Shown here: one piece after another, positions 47,201 to 62,200 of the stretch
Position numbering within the stretch: position 1 is the first letter of the stretch
Layout of the letters: every line of letters starts with the position of its first letter
From: Antedon mediterranea
Taxonomy: Eukaryota > Echinodermata > Crinoidea > Comatulida > Antedonidae
DNA: 64,000 nucleotides
Reading direction: 5' to 3'
Assembly: GCF_964355755.1 (NCBI RefSeq)
Contig: NC_092676.1
Span: 2,464,288-2,528,287 of the forward strand
Notes under the pieces: model-generated
The model's input: the letters and a program-made list of their open reading frames with translations, nothing else
Told to the model about the DNA's origin: nothing
The model's database searches: none
Made by a program: the position numbers and the translations under genes

Positions 47201-50200
47201 AGTCTTCGTTCATATGGAGTATAATCATGTTATGTCCTCAAGCATCCAAATTTGTTCTTAATTTGGTTTCTATTTTCACAAACTGTAATTAAAAGTACTG
47301 TCACTATATTCAGAAACTTTCCCTTTAAACTTACCTGGGAATGACTTCCTGTAAAATTTTATGTCATCTTCGTTCTTCGTCTGTGTGTTCATAAAACGTG
47401 GTAAAATTAGATTGATCTGCTCAATTGTTTATTATTAATATTAGTCGTATACACAGAAGGTTTTACAAGAACAGCTGCTAATTTTTGTAGAATATCACAT
47501 TTGAAAGAATTTACAATTGTATTTATCAACTTAAAGAGGTATTGTCAAATGTTGTTTTGTTTACAAGTTTAAGCTTCTGTAGGGTTGGTTCACATTGAAG
47601 TTATTTTGTAGAAACAATCATGATATGCAGAAAATCTCATAGCTAGGAAGGTTGGAAGTGTCACAACAAAACTGAACGTATAGTAGTAGATATGTCTGAT
47701 ATATGGGGATACACACTGTAATTCTATGCAAATTACCCTTTTTGTTCAGCTTTAACACTTGTCACTTTAACACATATAAATGTAACATGATGGTTTGAAT
47801 GTACTCCATGTTTTTTCTGAAGTTCCCTTTTCAAACTAAAGAACAAAAAGAACCCCACTTTATAAATCATGGCTACGGCCTTGCATCTTAATCAATTTCG
47901 TTGCTAGGTCATTATATTATTATTATATTATTGTTATTGTTTTTATGAATGTTTTTCTTATTTTAATATTTTTATTTATGACCTTGGTGATACTGTAATG
48001 TATCTTAACCTATTTCGTTGCTACATCATTAATTTATTGAATTTATGAATTATTTATTAATTATATTTTTATTTTTAATTGTAAGAATAATTGAAGGTTG
48101 CTTTATTCATAGGATGTGATATAACTAGCACAGTGACATTGTAAGTGACATTGATCAAATCTTTAAGTGACATTTAAATCTGTTAATTAATCTTTCAGTA
48201 AGGGATTTAATCCAACTTATTAATCTCGATAATTCCTTAAATTAAAGACACAGGAGTAGGATCATAAGAGATTATTATTCTAATCTATTTCCTCTGTTGA
48301 AAATAAGATTTGAATTTTTTAAAGCACTTGCCTTTAATGAATTTTTTATTGTGCTTTCTGAATGTCATCTTATAATCGACAAGTAGGAAGATCCATACCA
48401 AGTTTCACTAAAAAATGAAATATTTTTTGGTTGAAAATCCCATAATTGTTCTTTAAATCAACAATTCATATAATACCGTATTTCGACTAGTAAGAGTAGG
48501 TTATGTGAAGTGAAGGTTTAACAAATTATTTTCGTTATAATGGTTTGGCATTTTATGTTTTGTCATCTTATTCGGTTGTTTAAAAAAAATTTAAATCTGT
48601 TGTTCAACTCAACAAAACTCCTTACAAGCATTCACCAGCTTTGAAGTCAACAGATACAAAGTATCCGTCAATGACGGCCATGTGTCTTCAGAAAAGGACG
48701 GCTACAAGAACGATTACGGTATTCTAGGTTTTAGAGAAAAATTCATGAAGGAAAGGAATGTTATCGTATTTTTAGAGTCGTCATCAAATTCTAATCAACT
48801 ACATTCAAGATGTTGTCTAATATCCTAAATATTTAATCAATGTTATGTTGAGAGTTTGAAATGGGAAATAACATATAAAAATATTAAAAAGTTAATTAAT
48901 ATAAAAACTGATGTTTCCTGTGTGTATGCTAGTGGGTCAGGGTTAAGGTACATAGTCATTTAAGGACAAACAAGTGTCAAACTCCTTATCATTAGTTCCC
49001 CCAACTACTGTACCCCCTGTTTTTAATCTGTTAGTTCCTACATTATTTACGTCTTAACCCTCAGTTCCTATCTCAGGCCCCCTCCCTTATCAGCTGTGTT
49101 AAGCCTTGTCTACACTATCAAACTTGATGTGACAAAATAATGTTATGTGCCTATACATGGACATGATGGTGTCATATCACTACCAAATTTGGGCATTTGT
49201 CACTATCATATTTTGACACGTCACTTTTTTGTCAAACTAGTTTGATAATGTAGACAGAGCATTAGATCATTCTTATGTCAACTCCACCCAGAAGCCTCTC
49301 TGTTTCCTGTTATCATTTAACGGTTTATTTATGATAGATTAAAGTCATCAAGAACTTAACATATTTGCTTAAAATGATATCATATTTTCTTATCATACCA
49401 GTTTGTATTTCCACTAGTACCAACCCCCTTCCCCAGTCAGGAACTTACAATGATTCAATAATTTCTGCGTCCTACTTATCCTAGCTTGACGGATCTTTCT
49501 TGCCCTGTCTGTAGCTACTGTACATTCCCGTTCTGGAACAAAAATGTTTAAGTTAATCATTTTATTATTGCAACAATTGTTTGTTTTTTACAAAGTAATA
49601 TGCCTTTTATAGATTTAAACCATGTTGACACTTCCACAAATTTGCCAATTTGCTGAAAGTTGTGAAAGGTGCGAGAAAATGTGTGAAATGCGTCAATTTA
49701 CATTACATATATTTATTTTCCCTTCTCAGCTTGTACATGTTGTATGATTTATCTGGCGCCATATATGATTTGTTAACCTCGTAATTTAATGTGATGATGT
49801 ATCTATCACAACAAACTGCAATTATTTCCTAAATGATTTATAAGATATGAGAAATTTAATGATTGATATATCAAGAATTTTATTTTTAATAATCAGTGGG
49901 GCTTTTGATTTCAACATTGGTATGTAAGTAGCTTCATTAGTAGATATTGCATTGAAATAACTGAATCAACTTGATTAGTTCAGAATAGAGAAACTTGTTC
50001 ATTAGCAGGTACCTGTACAGTAGTAATCTGTGTCAAACTATGACAAAAGACATTGCTGATTGCTCCAGGCTAAAATAAGGAATGTATCACATCCCTGGAG
50101 TAAGCCTGCCTCTTCATTAGCATAATCTCTGAATTCCATACACCCTCTGAAGGACCTTTGACCTGTTTGCTTAGCAATACCTGCTGGCCTCGATTGAGTT

Positions 50201-53200
50201 ATTTAGTGAGAGTTTGGGCATTTTGAAGATTGTTGTGTTTAGCTCACTGCAACCGTTTAACCAAATTTGGGAGAACTTTTTTAGGAATTATTTCAAGACA
50301 TTGTTGTCAGAAGATATTCTTCAATTCAATTCATCTGTTGTGATATTTCATAAACAATTATTTTTTTAAGGAAGATTCGACAAACTGTGTTCTGATATTT
50401 CATCACATATAAGATTTGACACAATTTTGCAGAGTGCAACAAGTAGTGTGTCTCCTTGGATTATATAATATTCCACGCTATTATTGTCGTTATCCGTTAC
50501 CCTTTTGATCGACGTGAGTCATCAGTTTATGGCTAAAAGTTGTCATTTTAATTAAAATAATTGATACATCAACGAAAGGGGTTTTTAATCAGAATTTTTA
50601 GTCAATCGTTTCAAAGATTTACCAACTTTCCAGAACTTTTCAGATGTTAAAAACTAATAAATTTTCTCTCCATTGGTTATGAGAAGTGAAAATAACCTTT
50701 TTAATTATTTTTATAATCATAACCTGAGAATTTCTTAGTTTTGAAACAAAAAGTTTTGATCAGCAACAGGAAGTAAATAAGTTACTAACCTACATTCCTT
50801 TGGAGCAAGTCACAAAAACATCGTCATCTCTTCGTCATCCAAGTTGGTTTCAGATCAGAATCAAATCCTGATAGGTTGTACAAGAAGGTTGAAACTTATT
50901 AAAGGACTCACTGAATGCTTTTAACTTACTAAGCTAGCCTTGTTATGATTGGTAATAGCCTAGCAAGCTAGGGTTACCAGCACCATCGTCATACACAGCC
51001 ATGATTCATCCATTTTGTTAGCTGCTGATTGTTGAGTCCTGTGTCATTTCTGTAGGCAGATTTCAGCAGCTGCTCTGTTTTTGCACCCTTTGCCAAATTA
51101 TCTTGTACCTGTCATCGAGTACAATTGATTTATAAATTTTGTGGGAATATCTTTGGAGATTTACAATACAATCATGTTTCGAAGAAGAAAGAAGAAAGTT
51201 AAGCTAAATGGTAAGTTTTAATGTTGAGGTGTACATTTTTTTTAATGATATTTGTGTACTGTAAAGAATTGATACACTGTCGTAGATATAACTTTTTATT
51301 GGTTGAATAATTTGTTATAAAATAATTTATTCACATCAATGTAAGTTAAAGTAAGTGTAAATGGATTTTCAATTTTTGAGTTAGGTTATTTATTTTTTGA
51401 AGAAAAAAAGTATACCATAAAGTGGTCAAATGGTTATGACGCTCGCCTTGTCGGTGATAGGTCACAGGTTCAAATCTTGTAGAAGTTATATTATTAACAC
51501 ACAATTAATTTATGAGACTATATCCCTTGTATGCTTGTTGAACCTAGTAAAATATCAAAAAATGTCCCAGTAAAATCCTATATTATCTTTGAATCTATTT
51601 TATACAATTAATATGAAATTAGATTTATTTGTTGGAGTGAATTGTCACTAAGATAATTTTTACTGAGGAATTTAATTTCTATATTGCTGCTTCTGCCATG
51701 AATATCAACCGCTACTTAAATTAAATTGTACAATAAAATATAAAGATAAAGTATTATACAATAAACTACTAGACTGTATACAATATTGATTATTGAAAAT
51801 GAAATATGATACTCCAAGAACAATGTATTGAAGAACATAGAAAAGAAAAGCTATAAAGAAGTCTTTAAAAAAAAACCAAAACAGAAACTTTGTTTATAGG
51901 ATACTTCTTTTATATTGTATATTTTATGTCATCTTTCTGTCTATCAAATGATTATGAACTTAGAACGCATCCAGGGGCCATTTAATTGACAGTAGTACAT
52001 TAAAACCACAAAAAGAATAGATATGGTGTACTTAACAAATACTGGTGATTTCCATGAGAAACTCTAACATAAAGCTCTGTCTACACTATCAAATTAGTTT
52101 GACAAAAAAAGATATGATGAATATGGTAGTGATATGACATGATCATGTCCATATGGCCACATCACATTATTTTTGTCACATAAAGTTTAATAGTTACACA
52201 GCTTTACAATAAACTTAAATAAAGATATCATAGTGAGACTGAATTGACTAGGTTGTGTTGGATAAGGATAGGCCTACAATAGGGCATTTAGAAACAAATT
52301 AATTATTATGCCTAAAGAAGTTAGTATCATGTCCTCCTATTGTTGAATAAAGGTATGAAATCTATTTTGAAATGCTAATTCCCCTCTTCCTACCAGTTCT
52401 TCTTTCCTCCCTTCCAAGATACCTTCATTTGCTTCACTTTTTAATAATTAAGGGAAGCAAATTATATGTTCTCAATATTTTCATTTTATTTAACTCATTT
52501 CGAATAATAGTTAAGCATGTACAAGTACAACTAGACACTACTCTAACCATCTGTTGTGGAATAAAAATGTTGATAAAAAAAACGAGAGACAGAAGGGAAT
52601 AGATTATACTGAGAGTAAACTTAATCATTTATTCACAGTTTTATTAATTATTTATAGAGTGATTAATGTTTGATGCATATCCTCTTTTTTCTCCGATCAC
52701 TCATCTAATAATGTCAGCCTTAACTTGGATTCACACTGCTTTCTCCGATCACTCATCTAATAATGTCAGCCTTAACTTGGATTCACACTGCTTTCTCAGA
52801 TCACTCATCTAATAATTTGCTATTAATGTCAGCATTAACTTGAATTCACACTCCATTTCATTCATTGATTTACTTATGTATTCATTGAATCTTAAATGTT
52901 GTCATAAATATTGATGATTATCTTCTAACTTTAATAGTTTCATAGACATGGTTTTTAAATTTGTTTTCACCTTTGACATAGATATATTAATTATTGTTTG
53001 TTTATGCTGTCTGCCAAAACCATATTTGGAAAGGTTTTAGACAACCATGTCAAGGGTCACAGAAAAATCTAATACCGGCATCTTTGTAAAGGAGTAATTT
53101 CTTGAATCCTGATTTGATTTTTTAATTAGGATGAAGTAAAATTAATTAACAAAATGCACTGATTAAATATAAAGAACAAACAGGCATTTGAAGTGGCTGG

Positions 53201-56200
53201 TGGCTGGTGTCCATTTATGAGAGAAGATCCAGGAGGAGAGTTCAACTGCTTCAAGCATACTGTTTATTAGGTTATATTGCATCATCATGCAATATAACCT
53301 TATTAATAATTATTATTATTATAAAAAAAATTATACTTTAGAAATATAAATGAAGTGACCACATTATGCCAACCCCTGGTTTGTGACCTCTCTCCCCTAG
53401 TTTGTGACATCTTCCCCTGGTTTGTGACCTCTCTCCCCTGGATTGTGACCTCTTTCTCCCTCACATTCAAATTTCATTTCTTTTTTAATTTCTCAATGTG
53501 TCAACATCTAGATAACTTTCAATATGTGGGTAGGCTGTAAGTGCACACATCTCATCTCGTCCACTATCAAAACAAAATTGAAATATTAATATTGACGTAT
53601 TAAACTTATTTTATTTCTTTATATTTTATTATTTTATTGTAAATTGCATGGTATTCTGTCTTTCATAAATGCCAATGAAACTAAAGTGCACAGCAATAAC
53701 AACATTAACTTGATTTAAAACCACCCCCATATTCCTCATGTTATTTCCTCATGCGAAGTAAATAACACGTCTGTTCCTTCTGTTGTAATGTTAAAAAAAT
53801 GTTAACAAACTTAAGTGAAGCATAGAGAACATAGCATTTAATGTGAAACTTTTCTAAATCTCTGTCTACACTATCAAACTTTATGTGACATAAAAATGTT
53901 ATTTACCTATATATAGATATGATGATGTCATATCACTAACATATTTGGGCACATCACACTTTTTTGGTCAAACTAGTTTGATAGTGTAGACAGAGCTTTA
54001 AATCATAGAAGTTTTAATGGTTTTGAAATCATAAAGTGCAAACAAAAATTCTTGGAGCATTGGAAACAAGTAAAAAAAGGGAGAAAGTATTAGTTTATAT
54101 GTCAGCACATAAACAGAAATATGGGGATACGTAATGCCCAGGGTTTAAGCTACAGACCTCTCAAACGTTGGCAATATTTGATTGATAACCCATCACGCTT
54201 TAAAGATGTATTCTCCCCAAAAACATGAAAAATGAAAATTAATTAAATTAGATTTTGAATAGGTTATTTTGTAGTTTTAATAAAGTTTATCACTTCCGTA
54301 GAAAAAAAATTGCTTTACAATTACGGTTTTTTCAGTTAAATAATTTTGTTCAGATCCAATTTTTGGTCAAATTGGATACTATTATGGGACATTAAAGTGG
54401 CATATTCAACAACAAAAATGTTAAAATAAAAATGTTAAAATAAAAATGTTAAAATAAAAATGTTAAAATAAAAATGTTAAAATAAAAATGTTAAAATAAA
54501 AGTGTTAAAATAAAAATGTTAAAATAAAAATGTTAAAATAAAAATGTTAAAATAAAAATGTTAAAATAAAAATGTTAAAATTATTTTTCAGACATCTTTA
54601 ATAATCATCCTCTGTGCTTGAAAACAAGACATTAGTTACCCGCGAAGTTCAATGACCTCTAATAATTAGATTCATTTTTGCCAACATCAATCACTCAACC
54701 CTACCCCCACTCTAGCAATACTTGTTTACAGCGCCTTCTAATGAGCTACCGTTTACCCTGCTGAACACTGATTGGTGCTGACACATTTGTTCTTCTGAAG
54801 AAAGCGATAGTAATATCATTAATGCCTACCAGATGTACCTATCTGAAAATTAATGATAAGAGGTTTACCTTTACCGTTTAATTTAAAACATTTCTTCTTG
54901 TTATGAGTTTATTAAAGAGTTTTATGCCATCTACGTTAAATGATTATGTTTATTAGGACAGGTATAGTGCACCAAGCTGTCATTTAGATATCTTAGTTTA
55001 AACTTGATGTGCCCATTTGGTAGTTACTAGGTAATAGTTTAAAACTAAGATATTTTTATTGCCAAAAAATGACAGGGAGATATAAAAGTGCCAAAATCTT
55101 ACTGTATTTATTAAGCTCTGTCTACACTATCAAAGTAATTTGACAAAAAAATGTGTGATGTACCTATGTACACATGCATTACTACCATATTTGGTACAAC
55201 ATTTTTTTGTCACATAAAGTTTGATTGATAGTGTAGACAGAGCTCAATGTATTGTATAGTATGTGAAATAACCGCCTAAAAGTCCGTTCTTTTCAAAATG
55301 AATATTGATTTTGTATAAATTAAACAAAATGTGCCACTGAACACCAATACAAAGAAGTCTATCCAGCCGAGTATAGATGAAGACCATGGGCTTAAAGTTA
55401 AAGAAATGGGATTATAACCGATATGAACTTCTAGAGCTAAGCTAATTCAATGAATTTAAGGGGAAGGAACATTAACCAAAGATTACTCCGACCCCCCTCC
55501 CTTCCTCCATGAAATTAGGTCATCAAGATAACACTCTTTTTGGGCAATATCAGGGTTCATCTACCATTACCATCAATTTGTATTTTAATAACATAATAAC
55601 AGGCAAAATATTATTATCACAGTGGACATGTTGTAAACGACATCCCAAATAAGTTGACCCTATGCTTATTATAATTTATCTGCCCCTACATATCTATCAA
55701 GACTACCCACCCCAACGACAAAATGATTGTGTGCTTTAGCTTACCTATTCCCCATGGGAAGAGTATTTTCCCCTTGCTTCTTTTCGATACCTGTCTCAGC
55801 CTGCCTACGTTCCCATTGGGACATGATATTCATCTCCCTGTTTCTTTTTGATATATTGCCTTAACCTAGCTTTGGGACGTGGTATTAACTACTTGTTTGG
55901 GCTTATAATTGGACCCCTTTCTATCCCATCTGTCTTCCATTTGAGACCATAGTACATAGTACCTAGCCCCTGCTTATAAGGGGTATAATCCTGTACAATA
56001 TGTGTGGTCTTTATCCCTGTTTTTACATTGCTTTTATGGTCTGCCGAGTTTGTTGATGAGATAGTTAATGGGAGTTTATTTTTCTGATTATTTTCACAAT
56101 CATGAATTATTAACTGAAGACGGCAATATCTACCACAGCCTGGATTTTTATGTCCATGTCATTTTGTCCACAAAAGAAGCAAAAATTGTCTTGAGCACAT

Positions 56201-59200
56201 GTCTATTTTGTGCCTAGTTTATCTGGATAAACCGACAATAGCCGTTTCTCCTCGAAGAGCAAGATAAAACCTCGAAAAGAGAAATTTTCATTGAACACCC
56301 CTCTTCACAAATGGTATAGTACATGAACTATGCCATCATCATTTCTTTTCGAGACATGAGAGAGTAAACATGTCTTCAAGAGAGCTTGCACAGTGCTTTT
56401 GCAATAGATATTTATCATTACTTCTGCACTTGTCTCTTTGAAAAGGGCACTTCAGAAAATATAAAAAGGGATTCGTTCGACCATTTAAAGCTGTGACTAC
56501 ATGCGTCGTTTTTCAATACATCATATAAATCAATATTTATACTTGTTATCAATACCAATACTATAGGTAGTGACATAATAAACAATGATGATTATATAAA
56601 CACACCTACATTGAGGTATGTTAGCCTTGAACATGATGGAATTTTAATGATGTGATAGAATTTAATCTACTAATGTTGTAAAATGCCGTACTGTATGAAC
56701 TCTGGCTGAACCTTTAATGACAAAATGATACTCAATAGATTTACATTTCCCTGAAGCTCCGTCCATATATGGACATGATGATGTCATATCACTACCGTAT
56801 TTGGGCATATCACTACCGTATTTGGGTACATCACACTTTTTGTCAAATTAGTTTGATAGTTTAGACAGAGCTTTAGAGAAAAATGAAACTCTAAACTATC
56901 TATGAATGTGTAAGAGACCATGGCAAAACTATTCTACTGCAATTACTGCAGTTACTGCATTTTAGCCTGTTTATGCAATTAAATAGCAAGATTTTTTTTG
57001 GTAATCATACACACTGTTTGTTTGTGATGCTCTTTTAAGTTCTCCCATAGCAAAGCTATGATAAATAATGTTTAGCTCTGTCTACACTATCAAACTATTT
57101 GTGCCCAAATATGGTAGTGATATGCTCAAATATGGTAGTGATATGACATCATCATGTACATATATGGGCACATCACATGTTTTTGTCACATAAAGTTTGA
57201 AAGTGAGTGTAGACAGAGCTTTAAATTGATTTTACATTGGTTAACATCAGATCATCACAGTGTGTGATTTATACGTTTGATTTATGCATAGATGAACTGC
57301 TCAACATCCCCTATCATCTCTTGATATTCACATTTGTAGTCAACTCACACGGTCATTTAACACTTCTTTTGTTTTATGGTCAAGACAAATAATTGTTTTT
57401 CAACTGTCTGACTAGCCAAGTCATTATTGTCTATTAAGCAATTCCTGTGAACCCTGCGATTATCGTTGTTCACGCATCGCTTCACACGTCCTATTTTGGG
57501 AAATAAAGTGAGCATTTGTTGAAAACAACCTCACTGTGTTATTGTCTTTTCGAAATAATACAATGTCCTGTCGGCTGTCACATGGTACATATTAAAATAT
57601 TTGTTTCCGTTGATTTTGAAAATCTTTATGTCGCTGATTTTGGTGACGTTTGCACAATGTGACCTATATTTTTTTTTAATTGCTCTTTATTTTTTTCCTC
57701 CTTTTTTTGCTTTTCTATTTTATAGATAAAGATTTTTTTAATCGGATAACATATTTTGTTTTTTCCACTGATGTCAATGTATTTTGCAAAGTAAAAATTA
57801 TTTTGACAGATATATAACAGTAGAAAACTATATTAAACTCTTTACCATAACTGAATATGGCCATACAAAGTGTTTTAACATAAAGAACTTTATAATTCTA
57901 ATACAGTATGTTATATCACTAAGGATAATTTCATCCTCGAGTATAATCCCACCCCTAATTTAGACTAAATTCAGATAAGACTTTAATTGTTAATGCAATC
58001 CAAGTATAATCCCACTCCCTAATTTCTCCTTATTTTTCTCTTTCCCCCTGCCCACTTTCCCACTCTCCTAGCTTAATACAGACCTATAGTGATTTAAGAA
58101 GGAACTACCAAACAACAGCATTACAATGAGTGTTGTGATAGCTTCTGCATCCACAACACTCTTTTTGAAGGTATTTGCTTTGCTGACCAATTGAAAAATG
58201 TGAAATTAATATTTAGCAGAACACCATGTGCTCTTGGAGTCAAATACGTGTCAATACATATAAAGTGATCACGATGCATAACATGATGTAATTTGTAAGG
58301 AATTATGGGATCAGAAAAAAGGGCTTTATAGATTACAGTACAACTTGGCGGAATGACCTGATATGGAGATAAGATAATGATAAATTGCAAAAATCAATAA
58401 CCCTATTTAGACTTTTATTTTCCCAAGGTGCCATTATATATTTCCAATAACAACAGGTTCAATTTGAGGTTATTTAGTTATCAATCTTAAATCTATGGGG
58501 GGAAAATGAACAAGAAATAGTTCTTACCAAAAAACGCTGATCGACTACTTTTTGACGTTACAGTTTTAATGATTGTTCTTCAGAAATAATGATTTATTAT
58601 CGATTATTTTTTTTAACAATCAGTAGTAAACATTTTGTGTAGCGTAAATATAACCTATTTATTTAGTTATTAGGATTATTATTAATTAGTTGATGTTATG
58701 TAATCTTGCTTTGTTGTCAATAGAACAATCTTGACCAATCATGCAACAGTTTGGAATAATCTGCCACTTGTGATTGGTCAAATTACTTTTGTTGTTTGTA
58801 CATCATCATTGCATTCCATCATAATTGAGAATAAAACTTTTAAAAATCTAAAATTATATACAATATATATTATTATTAAATTTGATTAAAATTTCACATT
58901 GAATATGATGTCCCTATATAACGACATATTAAATTTATTTAGCATGTCATGTGTAACAGTTATTAAATTTAATTAGCATGTCATGTGTAAAAATTATTAA
59001 ATTAAATGTCATTGTGTCCTGAAATCTATTCTTCCTGTCAATGTACCCATTGTCATTGTTCTCTTGTACTACATATTGTACCCTTAAATAGTTTCCTGAA
59101 TTATGTGTCATCTTCAATCTCCCCCCAAAAAAATCTCCCAATTATAGAGTTCTCATTTCAAATTTTCCATTTTACAATGAGTGTACAGTACTTAGAAAAG

Positions 59201-62200
59201 TTAAGAGGAATGACTTTTTAAGTTCCAATGATTCATAGTTTGACAAATGGATGAGCCTTTAAGTGACATTAACAACATTGTCACGCATGACAAGGTACTT
59301 AGAGTTGTCTAAAGATAAGGGGCGCCATGTCCACTACAAGGGACATGTGTTTATTAGTTAACTTTCTTTTTGTGTAAGTATCTTCGTGTTGTCTATTGAG
59401 ACCAAACTAAATACAGTATCATTCCCAAACTACATTATACACAGTCATCTAGAAGCCCTCCGATGGGGGACCTCTATTAAGGGCACATTACAAAAAGTAA
59501 TGTGCGGGCAACCTTCTATTCTTGGCTGTTGTGCTGTACTTAATGTTAATTGTACTGTACTACAAAATATTGCATTGCTGTTAGAAGGGTTGGATTCAGA
59601 AATCTTAGAATTCAATATAATACATTTTGTGTACATTTGGTTGAGGTAAGGTGTTATACTGTGGGAAAATGAGGGGGGGGGGGATCGTGTGGGGAAATTA
59701 TTCCATATGTAACATTATTAAGATGGCACGTTACTGCAATTTTAGATTAGATTAGAAATTGCTATTTGAACTGTTTTAGTAATCATGAATAATATTTGAT
59801 TTTGGTTGGAAGGGGTCAATATGCTTTTTGTCATCAACATTTGTTCTAAGAAAGGGCCAAAAACTGATGGATTTCTAAAGCTTAAAATCCTCTTGCAATT
59901 ATGTTGTCATTTTCTGGGGTGTTACTTTCCCCTGTAACACATTTCTGGTAATCTTCTCTGCGCTTTTGCTTTACTGTTACCTATCCAGGCTGTTACATAC
60001 GTCAGTACGTAATTGGTACTAATTCCACGAGGGAGTGTTACGATGTGTCTCGCAATTGCTACATGACATTTCCTTTAGTATTACCTCTTAGCGGGAGCTT
60101 GTCAGCCATATTGTTTACGCTTTGATTGACATATTACGAGAAATGTTGAGTTTAGAAACAAATATTAGAACACAATCTGTATTTGTTTAAGTTTGATAAA
60201 TTATAACAGTTTCCCTCATTGAGAGCTTGAGTCAGAGTTAATAAATGTGCTTAGCAAAAAAATCATCTTAACTTTTAAACGTTTTTTAAGTCAATGCTTT
60301 TGCTTAAATCGGTTTCAAATTAACCTAAGCTAAGGTTTTTACCCTTTTTTTTTCAATTCAAGGAAAAACAAAACTAGTTTTGATCTATAAATAAAACCTC
60401 AGTTTTTCACTTAAGTGCTTAACTGTCTTTACTTAAGCAGAAGATTGATAAATTCCTGCACTTTTATGTAAATACTTGATTCAATTCTATTATTTATTTT
60501 TTCCACATAATTATTCAGTTTTTTTCAAAAATGAATTCTAGGTATTGGCTTGTGGTTTTGGGATTAAGGGCATATCACAGGCAAAGGTTCAAGCCAAGGG
60601 TTTTTGGTTGAGAGATAAATTTAGACTCCATCAACAGTTTCGTTTAAGCGTCTTTCATAATATAGGCCTCTGAAATTCATCGGCACATATTCAGCATATA
60701 TTTTAATATTGAATTGTATTATTAATGAATGTTGAAATATAGATAGTATCTTTATTTAGGGCATGATATTTTATGCAAACTAGTTTGAGGTATAAATTCT
60801 TTCTGCATAAAAAGGATTTTCATAACAAAACTGCAACAATAAATAAAATACACATTTACATTCTAATTAAAATGTCTTCAAATGCTTTAGTATTTTTTTA
60901 GATTTAATTACATTAGAATAACCCATTTCCCTCCCCTCTTTCTTCTTCTTAACAAAGAACATTTATGAAATAAAAATTCATGAATCTCATAGTTGAGTTT
61001 GAGATTAAAGAGATAAATTCTTATTTATTATTCTTAGGTATTATTTCAATGCAAATGCTATATTGTACGTTATTTGTAAATTTATGTCGTTCATTCATTC
61101 CCTTTATTTTGAATGATTATTAAACATATACTTCTGCTCATTTCCACTTCTCGTCTCTTTCTTCACTTTATTTATACCAGTTTATTTATATCCCACTTAT
61201 TCTAGTTTATCAATGTATAAATATTGCATGGTGATATAACATGATGTCAAATAGAATCAAAAGTATGACTCATATAATAATAAAAGTTCATTATTGAGGT
61301 CTTTCGGTTTCATTTTGTTTTTGTTATACAGTAGGTGAATAATAAGTGACTTTCTGGCAAAATAGAGTAGAGTAGTTTACAAAAGCTATCACAGCGCTTG
61401 ATTGGTTTGTGAGCATGTGCAGATGGCTATCAGTAATAATAATATTCACTTTTTAAAGCTCTGTCTACACTATCAAACTAGTTTGACAAAAAAAGTTTGA
61501 TGTTCCCAAATATGGTAGTGATGTGCCCAAAGATGGTAGTGATAGGACATCATCATGTCCATATATGGGCATATCATATTTGTTGTCACATAAAGTTTGA
61601 TAGTATAGATAGTGCTTAAGTAAATAGAAAAGAAATGTAGTTTAAATATACAGTAATAAAGTATAAAGTTGGGTCAGAGAGCATGGTACAAAATGTTTAT
61701 GATTTTGTTTTCTAGGTACATTACATAATAATAAAAATAAAAGAATCCTTTATTGCAGTTTTACAAAACCACAAACAAAATTTAATGGAATGGTCTTTGA
61801 CCACATATCTATCTGTATATTCATTTTGGTAAAGATCTTGTAATTACTTTTTGAATAATCCTGCTAACAAATAAACAAACAAACACACGCTACCGATTAC
61901 ATATACCTCCTTGGCGGAGGTAAGCTAGTGCGTGTGAACACAACTTACACTATTGTGTGTGAACACATCTTAAATTAGTGCGTGTGAAAACAGCTTATGA
62001 ATGAAGAGTACAATATTTAACAAGCTAAAAAATGAAATACTAAATCAAATTTAATCTATTACATGCAATTAAACTGTCAATTACTTTCAAAGATGTCAAT
62101 CATATTATTAATGAACTTTGACATTTTTTTCTGACTAGATAATCTTTGTAAAATTTTGAAATAGCATTATAGCTATTTTTAAAATTTATATTTACAATTT

